From Phaseolus vulgaris (taxonomy: Eukaryota > Streptophyta > Magnoliopsida > Fabales > Fabaceae), in the NCBI RefSeq assembly GCF_000499845.2, contig NC_023758.2, positions 4,380,311-4,444,310 of the forward strand: a DNA stretch of 64,000 nucleotides. The letters are read 5' to 3'. The notes below the pieces were generated by a model that saw only the letters and a list, made by a program, of their open reading frames with translations, searched no databases and had not been told where the DNA came from. Shown in pieces: positions 1 through 11,804 of this stretch (the stretch's first letter is position 1; each line of letters begins with the position of its first letter). Made by a program: the position numbers and the translations under genes.

Positions 1-19
1 ATCCCGAATTCCATTTGGA

Positions 20-149
20 GCACCCTTTTTTTTCCTTCTTCTCTTCTTCTTCTTCTCTTCCGCGCCTCGTTTCTAACACTTTGGGTTGCGTCTCCCAAAG
101 ACAGAGGGACCTTCTCCTTCTTCTTCCTCTTCTCCTTCTTTTCTCGTCC
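20..149 (+). promoter_or_regulatory. CT-rich 5' leader of the ARIA-like gene
   Basis: The sequence before ATG 150 is strongly pyrimidine rich (repeated TTC/TCT triplets), typical of plant 5' leaders. An in-frame ATG at 15 opens a frame running through this tract into the gene without a stop. The window begins too close to show a core promoter. Confidence 0.4.
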
Positions 150-3100
150 ATGGACCTTCACGCGCGACCAGATCACTGCCTCCCGGAGAGGAAAGGTCAG
201 AAGAGGAAGCTGGAGGAGGATTTCGAAGACGACCGACAGATCTCCGCGCCTCCCACCGGCCACGCTCGGGACGCCCTCCTCTCCGACGTCAAGGAACAGG
301 TCATCGTCCTCGATTCCACCTTCTCATGGAAGGAATCCGATCGTGCTGCCGCCAAGCGCGCCACGCACGCCCTTGCCGATCTCGCAAAAAACGGTAAATC
401 TATTCGTCCTCTGGCTTCCTTCGTTTTCGTTTTCTTCTTTCGCGGAATTCGGTTCTTCGCTGCTTTCGTCCGTTGCACCGCACGCGCTTCATTCGGCGCT
501 TGTCTTTGTTTGCAGAGGAAGTGGTGAACGTGATTGTTGAAGGAGGCGCCATTCCTGCTCTGGTTAAACATCTTAAAGCGCCTCCTCTAGTCGGAAGCGA
601 CCTGTTGCAGAGGCCAATGCCGTTTGAGCACGAGGTCGAGAAAGGAAGTGCTTTCGCGCTTGGACTTCTCGCAGTCAAGGTAATTTTACTTCTCCTCTAC
701 GGTGACTGTTAGTTAGGAATTATTGCAACTTAGCTTCTTCATGCCTTGAAATTGACAAGCTCTGAAGTCTATATAATTCAAGGTTTTAATTCCACGTCTG
801 TTATTTGTATTGTGATATAGATTTTACGTTGAGTTCGCTTACTAGTGATAGTTATCTCCTTTTTTAAAACGTTGTTTATGCCAAAAATTGTTTTATCTTA
901 TCGTTTTCACCAAACGGCGTGAGCGATTCTTTTTAGGATGGTATAGTTGATACTGTATAGTAGAAGGAAGCTTTGAAGATAATGCATGATGGTCTAATGT
1001 GTGGTGTGAAAATGCCTTCTGCAGCCGGAGCACCAGCAGCTCATCGTTGACAGTGGTGCTCTAAAACATCTCGTTGATCTTTTGAAAAGACATGAAAACG
1101 GCTTAACATCTCGTGCCATTAATAGTCTAATTCGTAGGGCTGCAGACGCGATTACTAATCTTGCTCATGAGAACAGCAGTATTAAGACTCGTGTCAGGTA
1201 TGCTTCTTCGAGTACTACCATGCAATTGAAATTTAATTTGGAATGGTTTATTCTTATGATTATCTGGAGTTAATGTGTAGGATCGAAGGTGGGATTCCAC
1301 CGCTTGTTCATTTACTTGAATTTGCGGATACAAAGGTGCAAAGAGCAGCTGCTGGTGCATTGAGAACCCTTGCTTTCAAAAATGATGAAAATAAAAATCA
1401 GGTTAGTGGTCTTTAGGGAATGTTTTGGGAATTTAAATTGACTTACATATGATACGAGTAAGTCACGTAACGTAACATAATGACATGTAGATCGTTGAAT
1501 GCAATGCCCTTCCAACTCTGATTCTAATGCTTCGTTCAGAAGATGCTGCTATTCATTATGAAGCGGTATTACTTGTGCAACCTTAATTCTTAAGTTAAAT
1601 TTTGCAATAGTGTTGACTTTGGTCTTTGTACTGATCTTACTGGGAACTTGCAATGAATTTTATTGAATTACAGGTTGGTGTGATTGGAAATCTGGTCCAC
1701 TCTTCCCCTAATATAAAGAAAGAAGTTCTTCTTGCTGGGGCCCTACAACCGGTCATTGGATTACTTAGGTATATTCTTACTTCGCACCCTGGAAAACTAC
1801 GCTCATCTCCCTTCCCCCATGTTTCAACCCTGCACTTAATTTGTTTCACTATTATAACTCAAAGTTCCTTTTTTCATTCCAATAATTTTCCGTAGTATAT
1901 ATTACTGAAAAAGATGTCTTTCTATCAACCTATTCTAATTCTAATACTGTATGATGAAACAGCTCCTGTTGCTCTGAAAGCCAGAGGGAAGCAGCCTTGT
2001 TACTTGGACAGTTTGCAGCAACTGATTCAGACTGCAAGGTAAGCATTAACTTTAGTTTTTCTAATAACTCCATGATTAAACTGAATCGTGAGGGAGAGAG
2101 AGAAAGGCATAAAGGAAAAATCCTAACACCTGTTTTTATGTTTGTTTATTGGATGGTGAAAAAAGTGATGTGAACAATTTTATGCATGGATTTTTAGTTT
2201 GGATTCTGAAAAGTGCTCAAGCATTTGGGGAACCAACCCTTTGAAAGCTAGCCATTAAGGAGGGAGAGTCAAACACTTAAATACCTCCTTGAGCATCCTA
2301 TACTACTTGTTGCAAACTAAGGCATCTCATAATATCCAAATTCCTATCATAGCACTGCCCCTAAGAGCTGACCAGTTAGTACTCTCTGTCTGTAGCCCTT
2401 TCCAGGATATCGGCAACTAGCTCTAATACCAATTGATAAGTACCCATGTTCTTGGGAAACTGATGTGATTTGGAAAATAAAAATAAATGTGTATTTTCTT
2501 TTTGTGAATAAACTTGTTATCCTTAGTATTTGTATATTCTCTGTTTTTGCTTATCTAATGGAGTTTGAGTGGCACAAAGGGTTGTTCTAATTCCTATCAC
2601 TATCTTGATTTTTTTATATTATTGAATCTGTTTCTTTTCCATGGCATCCGCAAAATTGAAGATCACATTTTATATAAAAATTCTTCAAAGAATCGTTTCA
2701 AGAATTCATCCAAAAGTTTTTCCTTGAAGCTTGAGTGGAAAGATCCTTCCAACCCAGGCAAGCCTCCCTGGGTTTTCATCAGAAACCCACCTCAAAAGCT
2801 AGCTATTAAGGTGGGAGAACCAAACACGTAAATACTTGATCAAGCATCTCATACTGACTTAGGCACCTCCTAATATGCTAGTTCCCATGAGATTCTTTCT
2901 TTAACTTATTTCTGAATAGGGTGGCTCAGTGGGTGTTAACTCATCAACTCTTTGTGTATTATATATCTCTGTTTTTAGTTTTACCTTTCGTATTGTTTGA
3001 TTTTGTAGGTTCACATTGTTCAGAGGGGTGCTGTCCGACCTCTGATAGAGATGCTTCAGTCCCCTGATGTTCAGCTAAAAGAAATGTCTGCCTTTGCATT

Positions 3101-6100
3101 GGGGAGATTGGCCCAGGTTATTTCTTTTCCCTTGTCTTTTCCATGTCAGAGTTCAAATATGTAAGTTAAGAGGCATGATTTAATGTTACATTTCCTATTT
3201 ATAGTTTTTAATCGGTAATGGTAACATATATATTATACAAATTTCCATGTGTAAGTATTATAGATTATATACTCGGCAATGGAGTTAATTTTAAGTTCGT
3301 CATTTTAGTTTAAAATCGTTAACGTAAACTCTGTGCATTTCCATGTCTTAAGTTTTGTATTAATGTCTTATCTCAGAACATAAAAGTCATCTTTCTAATA
3401 TGTTGTATTACTTACAGCTTTATAAAAAAGTGTTATGCACTTTTTCTGAGTATGTTGAATCACTGTTTCCCTTTAACACCATAACCTGTAGATATTCAAT
3501 TTTAATTTTCAGGACACGCATAATCAAGCTGGTATTGCACACAATGGTGGCTTGATTCCCTTACTGAAGCTTCTTGACTCAAAAAATGGGTCTTTGCAAC
3601 ATAATGCTGCTTTTGCTCTTTATGGCCTTGCAGATAATGAGGTAAAATAAACTCTACGAGTTCTAATAAAATATCTTTCTTGACTGTAGTAAAGCTTATT
3701 ACTTGAAGTTAAAGTAAAATAACTGTTCCTTTTTTATATTTTTTACTTTGTCCCATAGGATAATGTGGCCGATTTTATTAGGGTAGGTGGAATTCAGAGA
3801 CTGCAGGATGGAGAGTTTATTGTTCAAGTAAGTTTGCCTTGTTGATACCAATTCTGTTTCTCGGTTTCTCGGTTTCATGGTTTTTGCATTTGCCCTTTGT
3901 TGCCTATATCAATGGGAGTTCAGTGCTTTATATAATTGCATACAAATTTTATGTTCTTAGGCACACACTAAGAGATAAGGAATTGGTTTCTCTTGCAGGC
4001 AACTAAGGATTGTGTTGCAAAGACATTGAAAAGATTAGAAGAGAAGATTCACGGGCGAGTAAGCACCACTTCACATTCACTTGTTCTTTGGTACATTTTA
4101 CTGAAATTAGCTTGGAAATGGTAGGGATGCTACTACTGTATTAATTATTAATTCTACAACAATCTAGCCTTATCCCACCAGTTTGAATTCTACATGTTGT
4201 TCAGATCTGTAACGTATTAATTTTGCCTTTGTAGGTGCTGAACCATTTGTTATATCTCATGCGAGTTTCAGAGAAGGCTTTTCAAAGACGAGTTGCTTTG
4301 GCTCTTGCTCACCTTTGTTCCGCTGATGACCAGAGAAAAATATTTATAGAACACCATGGTATGCATCTTAATAAAATATTTTGCTTTAGTTTGATGTATA
4401 TTTTTTTTAAAAAAAAATTAAAACCTTTTTCTGTGTTTTTTTTTGCCTTTTCTATTCTATATGAATCCAAGCATCTGTCCATGCAGGTTTGGAGTTGCTT
4501 ATGGGGCTTCTTGGCTCTTATTATAACTCTAAGCAACAACTTGATGGAGCTGTGGCTTTATGCAAGTTGGCCAATAAAGGCACGACTCTGTCTCCAGTAG
4601 ATGCTGCACCCCCATCTCCCACACCCCAGGTAGGCATATATAATTGTTGGCTTGTTCTCATCCTTCATAGCATCATTGCTAAATGATTGATTGCCTTTTC
4701 CAAGTATTTTGATTTGATCTGTGTTTTATTTATATATGATGCTTTTAGGTTTATTTTTCTTTCCTGTCCTTTTCATGATGATATATGAAAAAAATTTCCT
4801 CTTTGTTTTGATTTTTTTCCTTGTTATATTTACAAGATCACTGTGTACACACCAACATGCATAATAAGGCAGGTATTAACAGTGTGGCTAATTAATTTTT
4901 CAAATCCTACATGATAAGTAAGCAAGGACATTTGTAAGCTTAACTGTTAGCAGGGATGTAATCCTCAAGCTTAACTGATAAAACACCCTGCTTAGAGGCT
5001 GGTCCTACCCTATTTAAGCTATTGGGCATGGATGACTGGGCTGAATTGACCCAATAATCCATCATGCCCTCTCATGACCCTTTGTGCATATAATTTTCAC
5101 TCTTTTAGAGGATCTCTGTCCTTGAACGTGGAGATAATTGGAAACTTGTTAAACCTGTAATTTGAATCTGTATGAATTATGAAACCAAATGATTGACTAA
5201 GAACACTTACTACTCTGCCAAAAGCTTTAGTTGTTGGGATTGGCACAACTCTTGACATATAAAACCCTGCATAACACATGGGCTCTTGCCTGTTTAGCCA
5301 TTGGGCATGGACCCACAACCCTTAGCACGTATCAAAACCAACAAGATTGTTATTTAAATTTTCATCTCACCTCTTCTCATATAGTAGTCAATGGTTTTCT
5401 GGTTTGCATTTTATTTTGACATGTGATATCTCTTGGTCATGCTTACCTGTATCATGATTTGCAATACTTAAGCTGCACTTGTTTGCTGGTAGTGGGTTGA
5501 GAAGGGAAATGACCACAACCCTAAAGTTAAACGACAACTTACTGCATTCATTTCTTTCATGCTAGGACCTTTTATATTTCACTTCCAAGATTTTTACTTT
5601 GGGCCATAAGTTATCTGTTGGACCTTTTATTCATTAGGACTTCCTAATCTCTTTTTATAAAAATATAGAGGAAAAAAACAGAAGTAACATCTAGATACGT
5701 TATAATCGAATTTTATTTTCTAATTTAAACTGAGATATTTTCTAACCATGATATTTGGAAACTAAAATACATGTTATTTTGAAACTTATATGTTGCTTTG
5801 TTAGCTATTTAACTTCACAATGCTGCACACACATTATTTTTATATGTTTCTGTATGTTAAATGTCTGTCCGAGCTATGTTTTATCAGTGATCATGAATCT
5901 ACCAATTCACTACTTGAAAAATTTTGTTTCACGATTTGTATCCCAAGTCAACTACCATATCTTGGTGTTTAAAATTGATTCAGATATTGGGGATAGTGTC
6001 TAGTTATAAATATATGGTCTGTTTAATTAGTTAGTATCTGCTTCTGTGGATCCAATAATCTGTAGTACTTGCATATGCCTAAAAAGCCTAATGCACTCAT

Positions 6101-8172
6101 TGACTGCTTACTTTCTGTCTTGTCTTGATTATTCTGTATCCGTAAGGTATTTTTGTAAGTTTTAATGCCTGTGATGCTAGACTTTTCTTCTTGCAGGTCT
6201 ATTTGGGAGAGCAGTATGTAAACAATGCTACCTTGTCCGATGTTACATTTTTGGTTGAAGGTTGATGTTTTTTCATTAACACTGTTTTCTTAAAGCTGTT
6301 GCTTGGAGAACAATTCACCTAGAATGCAGTGCTGTTGTAGCTGCAGTTTGCATTTGTAGATAACCTGGTATTTTCCATACTTTGCTGCAGGCAAACGATT
6401 TTATGCTCACAGAATTTGTCTGCTTGCATCTTCAGACGCATTCCGTGCTATGTTTGATGGTGGTTATAGGGTGAGTATATATTGATCTTAAGTGTATCAT
6501 ATGTCTCTCACTGTTAATAGACTATCGGGCAAAAAAAGAAAACTGTTATTGGCTCCACGATATCATGATAAGCATCATGTATAATCTATCATTTGGTTAG
6601 TAAATGTAGCTGTTGGATATTTTAGACATGGTACCCTGTGCCTATTCTTGGATCTAAATAATCATGGTAACTAGGCAATTAGGATACTTGTATCTAATAA
6701 CTCATTTCTTAACCTTATTATATAATAGCACTCCCTGCTGTCTAAATTGACAGATTCAATTATGTCTCTTGTTTTCTTTTCCTCTCATTCTCAACAATAG
6801 CAATACAAAATTACATTTCATATCTCAGCACAATAATTGTGATACGCTAGTCTATTATTGTATGTCAGGAGAAGGAGGCACGGGACATAGAGATTCCAAA
6901 CATTAGATGGGAGGTTTTTGAGCTGATGATGAGGTCAAATAAATTCTGCATTCACGTGCTTTATGAAAGTTGTGCTGTGAAAACTTGTAATAATTGTGAA
7001 CAACTTAATTCGTATTGTCTTTAATCTTTTCTCCAGATTTATATACACTGGATCAGTTGAGATCACTCTTGACATTGCCCAAGATCTCCTCCGAGCAGCC
7101 GATCAATATCTTTTAGAAGGACTCAAGAGACTCTGCGAGTACACAATTGCGCAGGTCAGCTAAGAGAATTTTGGTTCACACATAAATACACATAGTCTTT
7201 ACACTTGTCCTTGTGCTCTACTATTAGACTGGAAAGTGAATTTCTCTTATTTGATGTTTTGGTCCAGGATATATCACTTGAGAGCGTATCAAGTATGTAT
7301 GAACTTTCTGAAGCATTTAATGCTATATCGTTGAGGCACACATGCATCCTTTTTATCTTGGAACACTTCGATAAATTGAGTGGAAAGCCAGGGTACGTAT
7401 CTGATCCCTCTACAATGTGTACAGATGTCTGTAATAAGTAAACAAAATCTAAATGGAATAAATGTCTGAATCATCTTTTATAAGCTGGAGGTTTTATGTC
7501 AGTTGTATCTACTTTCTATTTCTCTTTATTTTCCTTGTAGTTTTGGCAGGCTTGTGTCAACCTAAAAGGAGTTAAGATATTGAAAATTTGAATCTACTTA
7601 AAATTCTTTTACATGACTAAATAAAAAATTCTTTTACATGACTTGATTTCATTTCTCTTTCCATTTTAATAAAGCTCTATTTCATTTAGAAAGCATGCTT
7701 TCGTGTTATTTTTATTAGTATTCATTTGCGAAATGAAGTTGACGTTTTATATATAGTTATCAAAAATATGAAAAGCTGTGGGCTTACCCTTTTTTCAGAG
7801 GGCGGGTTGTGATTTTTGTTCAACATGTTGCTGATCTTTCTTTCTTTCTTTTTTCTGCAAGTTGCTATATTCTTAGGTTTGTTTGCTTTTTGACAAATAT
7901 GATGGTCAGGGATCTTAAACTTTGTTACACAATAGATGCCGACCTTTGGTTTGAAATTAATTGAATAATTAAGCTTTGGCCGGATAAATAAATCACAGAT
8001 ATGATGAATGCATTTCATTTTACATTTCTATGTTCTGTCTTTCTAACCTTTTAGAATTTCTTTTGTACCAATTATTTGCAGACACTCCCACCTGATTCAG
8101 CGTATAATACCTGAGATTCAGAATTACTTTGGTAAAGCCCTTACAAAGGGCATTTCCTACAATCAGCCGTAG
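150..8172 (+). CDS. ARIA: Armadillo-repeat / BTB-POZ protein, ARIA/ABAP1 type (19 exons)
   Basis: Exons: 150-393, 516-679, 1025-1197, 1281-1401, 1491-1565, 1674-1768, 1963-2038, 3009-3116, 3513-3641, 3759-3827, 3999-4058, 4235-4358, 4487-4629, 6197-6260, 6391-6470, 6869-6933, 7037-7154, 7268-7392, 8082-8172. All introns are GT-AG and phases agree, giving 707 aa, close to the ~710 aa of Arabidopsis ARIA. The N-terminus carries a basic GQKRKLEE motif, a possible nuclear signal. Armadillo repeats fill about residues 85-520 (GGIPPLVHLL and GALQPVIGLL type motifs). A BTB domain covers about 540-640 (LSDVTFLVEG, FRAMFDGGY, FIYTGSVEI). In Arabidopsis ARIA binds the ABA-response bZIP factor ABF2, and the paralogue ABAP1 restrains DNA replication licensing. 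The KRKLEE start favours ARIA, but I cannot exclude the paralogue. ATG 150 was chosen because the family-like sequence begins there. An in-frame ATG at 15 would add a low-complexity hydrophobic leader. Confidence 0.93.
2180..2890 (-). repeat. LTR/TRIM-type relic inside intron 7 of the ARIA-like gene
   Basis: Two related segments of about 110 bp, near 2249-2345 and 2797-2880, share AGCTAGC, ATTAAGG, GGGAGA and CAAACAC blocks in the same order. Between them, near 2430-2445, the minus strand reads TGGTATTAGAGC, close to the initiator-Met tRNA primer-binding site of plant LTR elements. This suggests a decayed LTR or TRIM insertion on the minus strand. Boundaries are approximate. Confidence 0.45.
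4630..6196 (+). other. Large intron 13 of the ARIA-like gene
   Basis: This 1.57 kb intron separates the last armadillo exon from the first BTB exon, so it lies exactly at the domain junction. It is AT rich. I see no coding sequence, but there are repeated GGGCATGGA / ACCCTGC fragments near 4985-5035 and 5265-5320 that look like old repetitive DNA. Confidence 0.5.
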
Positions 8173-9626
8173 AATTTACTGTTCTATTTGACATCTAACC
8201 AGTTGCAATGTACATAATGTGGTCGATGTTAATTGAACCTGCGAAGGAAGTCTCCTGGATTGAGTGCAGCATGGCTTAAAAAATATTTAACATCAGGTCG
8301 TGTACGTTCTTTTCTGATTCAGTGTAAGTCCTTCTAGGCTCTACCTGTAATGTCATTCTCGTAGATGTAGCAAATGACCTTCACGAACATTGTTTTTTCT
8401 CGTGCAATATTGTGATGGTTATGATTTGATAGTGTTCATTTTCTCATTTGTTTAGGCATTATAATTGCTGTATTTCTGAGAGTAGTATAGGTTGCCCAAG
8501 CACCTCATGTTTATATGACAATTAAATATTTGTCTGTAATGTGCTGATGATTAATTGCAAATACATGTAGCTTTAACGCAAATTAATTGCAAAATGCAAA
8601 TACGTCGCAAATGCGTCATTGGATACTCAGTTACTCGTTTGACCATGATAAAATTGAATTCAGTGCTGCTTATAAAATTGACTGTATATTCAATGAAGTG
8701 ACCATGCTGTATGGAATGAAAGACACCTATATCCAAATGAAAACCCTCTCACAAATCAGTGGACAACCAAAATCGGCTAAACAGCTTATGATGATGGTCT
8801 AAGAGAATCTTTTATAATATAGTGATGTACTTTGACCAATCAAAACATATGAAATGAAAATTGAATGTGTCGTCTTTGTCTGGATGTATCAGAACTTCTG
8901 GTGAGTTTTTCTGTGGGCAGATGGAAGGTCTTGTTGAAAAGGGGCTTTGATTGTTATTTTTGAAGACAAATAAAAGCATTGAACTGCTTTTTCCTTGGGC
9001 ATCATGTGTTACCATCGAGGAAAAAGAATCCCCTCAAGTCACTCCCAACGGTGTACTTTCACTTGGAATGGGCCAATCGGCTGAACTCAAGTCTTTTTAT
9101 TATACTTGTTTCATGATTAGAGTAGACTGCACGTGCATGAGATAGGTATGTCTTCTGCTTTGGAGGGTTTGTATGCCAGTATCCGTCAAACATGAGTTAT
9201 GGATATACTAACTTAATTCACAAGCCTTCATTTAGCAAGTCTCTTTCATTATTGCCGTTGAAAGCAAATTCATAGAGTCGCATTATTTTGAAATAGTTTC
9301 TTCTGAACTTTATGGCAAAAATGAATTGCCCTTTAAGTGAAAGGAGTAATGTTGATTACTGTATCATGCATGCTTTGGTGGACACAGCGTGTATCTCATT
9401 TGGAATTTCCTCCGAAGGATTGCATTTTATAAAAAAAATTGTGGATAAAATTGAATTGTAGTTATCATTTGAAATTTAGTTAAAAGAAAAGGAATATTAA
9501 TAGCCTTAGTTAGACTTTGAGGAAATTCTTTAACTAGAAGAAACACAAACAGATTCATCTATATTCAGATTTAAGAAACTTTTAAACAAGAATAAACAAT
9601 TCTACCAACTTTATTTATCTGCAAAC
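8173..9626. other. 3' flank of the ARIA-like gene; no gene recognised
   Basis: The first few hundred bases after the stop are presumably 3' UTR. The rest is AT-rich sequence with only short open frames (for example 8587-8802 and 8951-9145) that match no family I recognise. Confidence 0.5.
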
Positions 9627-9912
9627 TTAAAGGAACCCCTTGTTAAAAGCACAACCAAGCAGATGAAGAAAATTAGCAACAATTTTTATCAATCTTTTGG
9701 CTTGCTCAGTTTCGGTATGAAATATGTAGTAGACAAGATCCTCTTCCTCTTCAAAAAGTTCCACAGTTTTATAGTACAACACTGTTCTGTCCCCAAAGTG
9801 CAGGCTGTCAATGATGAGCCAAGCTAGGAGCCCTTGGAGCCAATGGATTGATGATGGGGATATCTAACCCACAAGTTCCATTAGAGTACACAAAGTTCCA
9901 AACTACACCCAA
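9627..9912 (-). pseudogene. Carboxylesterase (CXE) pseudogene, C-terminal fragment A
   Basis: On the minus strand 9912-9811 reads LGVVWNFVY, then GLDIPIINPLAPRAPSLA. This is the segment before the catalytic Asp in plant CXE/HID proteins, where the intact HID here has GGIDNPWINP and GAPSLATLA. It hits TGA at 9810-9808. Reading resumes in another frame from about 9824 with GDRTVLYYKTV, ELFEEEEDLVYYIFH and TETEQAKRLIKIVANFLH, matching the CXE C-terminus (RDRNILYHDT, FKPETDRAKAMIKHLASFL in HID), and stops at 9629-9627. A frameshift, lack of the SGWKGEV-like stretch and loss of about two thirds of the gene mark it as dead. The reading order and residue matches make the family assignment strong. 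Confidence 0.8.
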
Positions 9913-10124
9913 TCTTTTTGAAACTGCACCCTACATAATTTTAAATTTCTCAAAATACCCTTTACTCTGGAAATGAAAATATAGAATGGGAAATAATACA
10001 TTCCGGAAATACAACAAGAAATATATTTAAAAAATATGTTAACAATTCTTTAATAAAGAATTAAATGTGTATTTATTCAGAACATTCAATTTAAAATAAG
10101 ATGGTAAGTTTACATCATTCAAAT

Positions 10125-10142
10125 TATATATATATATATATA
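10125..10142. repeat. (TA)n microsatellite
   Basis: Uninterrupted alternating TA tract in AT-rich DNA between the two CXE relics. Confidence 0.8.
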
Positions 10143-10416
10143 ATATTAATTTAAATTATATTTAAAATATATATAAATTACTTATATCTTAAAAAGTAAC
10201 AACACATTAATGTTACTACAAACCACCCATTATGTAATAAAAACAGAAATATTTGGGACGGAGAAAAGCAAAACCAAGGAGTAATGAAATCCTGCAGACA
10301 TTAAATGAGGCATAATACCTTTAAGGGAATAAAGACTTCATAAAAAAAATTGAATACAACAATAATGAAACATTAATACAGCATTCAATGCAAGTCAGGT
10401 TTATCATATCATGTAT

Positions 10417-11003
10417 AACTATAAAAAAATATTAAATAAAAATTAATTTTAAAAATAAAAAATAATTAAATATTATATTAATTAAATTAGATAGTATTTA
10501 AAAATTAAATCTTAAATTTTAAATTCTAAATTATAAACCTTAAACTCTAAATCCTAAAATATTAAAGAAAAATTAATTTTAAAAATTAAAGATAATTAAT
10601 TATTATAATAACTAAATTAAATACTAGAGAATAAATTTTAAATCTTAAATCCTAAATTTTAAATTTTAAATCTAAAAGTTATTAAATAAAAATTAATTTT
10701 AAAAATTAAAAATAATTAATTATTATATTAATTAATGTAAATTTATTTAGAGACTAAAAAAATTATTAGTTTTTATTATTGATAAATAATTTTTAAATTG
10801 CTATCTAATTAAGTTTTAACTATCAATTATTTATATTTTAAATTTAATAATAAAATTTTAATAGATAATTAAATATTAATTTAAAAATTATTTATTAATA
10901 ATAGAAATTAATTTAAAAATTAATAATTTTTTTAATTTTTAAAATACATTTAATTTAATTAATATAATAATTAATTATTTTTAATGATTTTTTTTTTGTA
11001 GTG
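10417..11003. mobile_element. CACTA-type MITE, copy 1 (587 bp)
   Basis: The right end reads GTAGTG (CACTAC on the complement, followed by an A run). The left end reads AACTATAAAAAAAT, one change from CACTATAAAAAAAT. The element is flanked by the 3-bp duplication TAT (10414-10416 and 11004-11006). The two arms are imperfect inverted repeats with the same signature as the copies at 45884 and 47140. The left arm carries a repeated module of ~120-130 bp (near 10430, 10562 and 10681), which explains its larger size. It has no coding capacity. Confidence 0.75.
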
Positions 11004-11093
11004 TATGATTTTGATAGAGGCTTGCTAGACAAATGAAATGCAAATTTTATTAATGACATTTAAAACAAGTGAAATGAAAATTGGATGTTTCTT

Positions 11094-11247
11094 CTAGTTC
11101 GTAAGAAAATCAACCAAGATTTTAATTAATCGTTTGGATTTGTGGGTTTCCAAGTCATAGAGGAAACAAACATGATTCTTCTTCCTCCTCGAACACTGTA
11201 ACTTCCCCTTTCCACCCACTTTTCATAACACCCTCACAATATAGCAC
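11094..11247 (-). pseudogene. Carboxylesterase (CXE) pseudogene, C-terminal fragment B
   Basis: The minus strand reads LYCEGVMKSGWKGEVTVFEEEEE, split here as LYCEGVMK then SGWKGEVTVFEEEEE. It then shifts frame into LYDLETHKSKRLIKILVDFLTN and ends at TAG 11096-11094. The pattern matches the CXE/HID C-terminus (KKSGWKGEVEIF, then PETDRAKAMIKHLASFL). The frameshift lies where the catalytic His would be. Homology ends about 18 bp before the satellite array begins, so the array junction may have cut this gene. Confidence 0.8.
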
Positions 11248-11804
11248 AACCAAATTTTTAAAAGATTCGTTTGTGTGTGAAACTGTTTGATTTCTTTCCT
11301 AGGTGAATACTCATCCATTTGACGTGAAATTTGTTGCGTTTCGTCCCAAATTCAGTCTATATTATTATGTATAATTTCAAGAAAAAATTATTTCGAGAAA
11401 ATATTTCTGAAATTTTGTGAAAACCAAGACTATCCTCTAGTAAAATTTGTGAAATTTCGCCCTACTTTCTGCCATTTTATTCTATGTTGAAAAATTGCGT
11501 TGAAAAATTCACACAAGTACTTTCATGTGTTGTTTTCACCCTGCTAAGGAGGCACGTCAATAAACAAATCACAAAAAGGGGACATAGGTAAGAAAAGTCA
11601 GGAAATTTTGTTTTGGGAAAACCAGTTTTGTTCACTCTCGCTCTCAATCTTACTACGCCCTATTCCATGGGTCTTTTGGGCTGAAAATTTTACCAGACAT
11701 TCGTCATTATGTGTATTGAGTTTTGGCTAAGATTTGAGCCCCAGATACGTCCCACAAGATTTTCAATAAATTTTTTATTCATCACTATCAGGGTTGAAAA
11801 GAAG

